DNA from: Dethiosulfovibrio sp.
GTDB taxonomy: Bacteria > Synergistota > Synergistia > Synergistales > Dethiosulfovibrionaceae
Length of the DNA: 5,698 bases
Reading direction: 5' to 3'
Assembly: GCA_028709985.1 (NCBI GenBank)
Contig: JAQUTB010000131.1
Coordinates: forward strand, 1 to 5,698
Shown: in pieces, positions 5,138 through 5,698 of the stretch
Numbering within the stretch: position 1 is the stretch's first letter
Layout: every line of letters starts with the position of its first letter
Translations under genes and position numbers: made by a program
The notes under the pieces: generated by a model
What the model was told of the DNA's origin: nothing
The model's input: the letters and a program-made list of their open reading frames with translations, nothing else
Databases searched by the model: none

Positions 5138-5698
5138 GTGAGAGATTTCGTCTACGAAAGCCCGACGAGGATAGTTTTTGGGAGGGGCAAGGAGCTTCAG
5201 ACCGGTCAGGAAGTCGCCGCCCGAGGGGCGAGCAAGGTCCTCCTCCACTACGGAAGCGGGAGCATAAAGGCTATCGGCCTGTACGACCGGGTCGTCAGGT
5301 CCCTGAAGGAGTCTAACATTCCTTTCGTGGAGCTGGGAGGGGCGGTCCCTAACCCCAGGCTTTCCCTGGTCCACGAGGCGATCGACCTGTGCCGACGGGA
5401 GAAGGTGGACTTCATCCTGGCGGTCGGTGGAGGAAGCGTCATAGACTCGGCAAAGGCCGTCGCCGTGGGAGTTCCCTACGACGGCGACGTATGGGACTTT
5501 TTCGACAAGGGGGTTGTCCCCAAGAAGGCCCTTCCTGTCGGGGCGATCCTGACCCTGTCGGCGACAGGGAGCGAGACCAGCCCAGCGTCGGTCATAACGA
5601 AGGAGGAAGGGTGGCTCAAACATGCCCTCCACTCCGACCTCATCAGGCCGGCCTTCGCCATACTGAACCCGGAGCTGACCACCACTCTGCCACCCTAC
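5138..5698 (+). CDS. Iron-containing alcohol dehydrogenase, butanol dehydrogenase/YqhD type, C-terminus cut off
   Basis: 187 codons to the right edge, still open. The start is GTG at 5138, with AAGGGGG ending nine bases before it; the N-terminus MRDFVYESPTRIVFGRG is typical of the family. The nucleotide-binding half is present: a strand and glycine turn KVLLHYGSGSIK (33-44), the hallmark AVGGGSVIDSAKAVA (95-109), then YDGDVWDFF (114-122) and LPVGAILTLSATGSETS (132-148). These belong to group III (iron-type) alcohol dehydrogenases of the BdhA/BdhB/YqhD branch, which reduce aldehydes to alcohols with NAD(P)H in the cytoplasm. The metal ligands (one Asp and three His in the family) should start just past the edge, so whether they are intact cannot be seen. 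About half of a normal length of about 390 residues is in the window. In an anaerobe it would serve to dispose of reducing equivalents or detoxify aldehydes. Confidence 0.92.
   Translation, partial: MRDFVYESPTRIVFGRGKELQTGQEVAARGASKVLLHYGSGSIKAIGLYDRVVRSLKESNIPFVELGGAVPNPRLSLVHEAIDLCRREKVDFILAVGGGSVIDSAKAVAVGVPYDGDVWDFFDKGVVPKKALPVGAILTLSATGSETSPASVITKEEGWLKHALHSDLIRPAFAILNPELTTTLPPY

Overview
The window looks like chromosomal DNA from an anaerobic, fermentative bacterium with an outer membrane. It is moderately GC-rich, and its genes use AGG/AGA for Arg and ATA for Ile unusually often. It carries a ferredoxin-fused aldo/keto reductase, an iron-type alcohol dehydrogenase and CsgG-type envelope proteins. 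Together these would fit the Synergistota (a Dethiosulfovibrio-like genome), but that is an inference from style and gene content, not a proof. I see no insertion sequence, phage gene, tRNA or rRNA.

Layout. (1) 1-1876, minus strand: a two-gene envelope operon. A 486-residue secreted protein (CsgG-like domain, FlgT-C-like domain, Pro/Ala/Val/Ser linker, TPR tail) is followed one base later by a second secreted protein with a CsgG/LpoB/FlgT-like look, cut off by the left edge. (2) 1984-2502, minus: a YdjM-type (DUF457) membrane protein. (3) 2623-3750, plus: an aldo/keto reductase with a C-terminal domain for two [4Fe-4S] clusters, divergent from the YdjM gene. (4) 3751-4031: a convergent intergenic region holding a 198-base nested inverted-repeat element, then a 50-base perfect palindrome that should be a two-way terminator. 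(5) 4032-4980, minus: a probable two-gene operon of a 133-residue membrane protein and a 170-residue secreted protein made of two copies of one Trp-rich module. Neither is recognised. (6) 5138-5698, plus: the first 187 residues of an iron-containing (butanol-type) alcohol dehydrogenase, divergent from the membrane protein gene and cut off by the right edge.

How the genes fit together. Two units encode redox enzymes (the ferredoxin-linked AKR and the Fe-ADH), consistent with handling reducing equivalents in fermentation. Two minus-strand units encode envelope proteins. No shared pathway can be shown.

The most interesting item is the structured element at 3767-3964. It is a long imperfect rod (11, 5, 5, 17, 3 and 7 bp helices) ending in two adjacent hairpins that share the same five-base loop but have different, internally complementary stems. 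Read on the minus strand the loops are AGGAC, a GGA-in-loop arrangement like those bound by CsrA/RsmA proteins. It may be an undescribed structured RNA or a dispersed palindromic element. Which strand is transcribed is not clear from the sequence.
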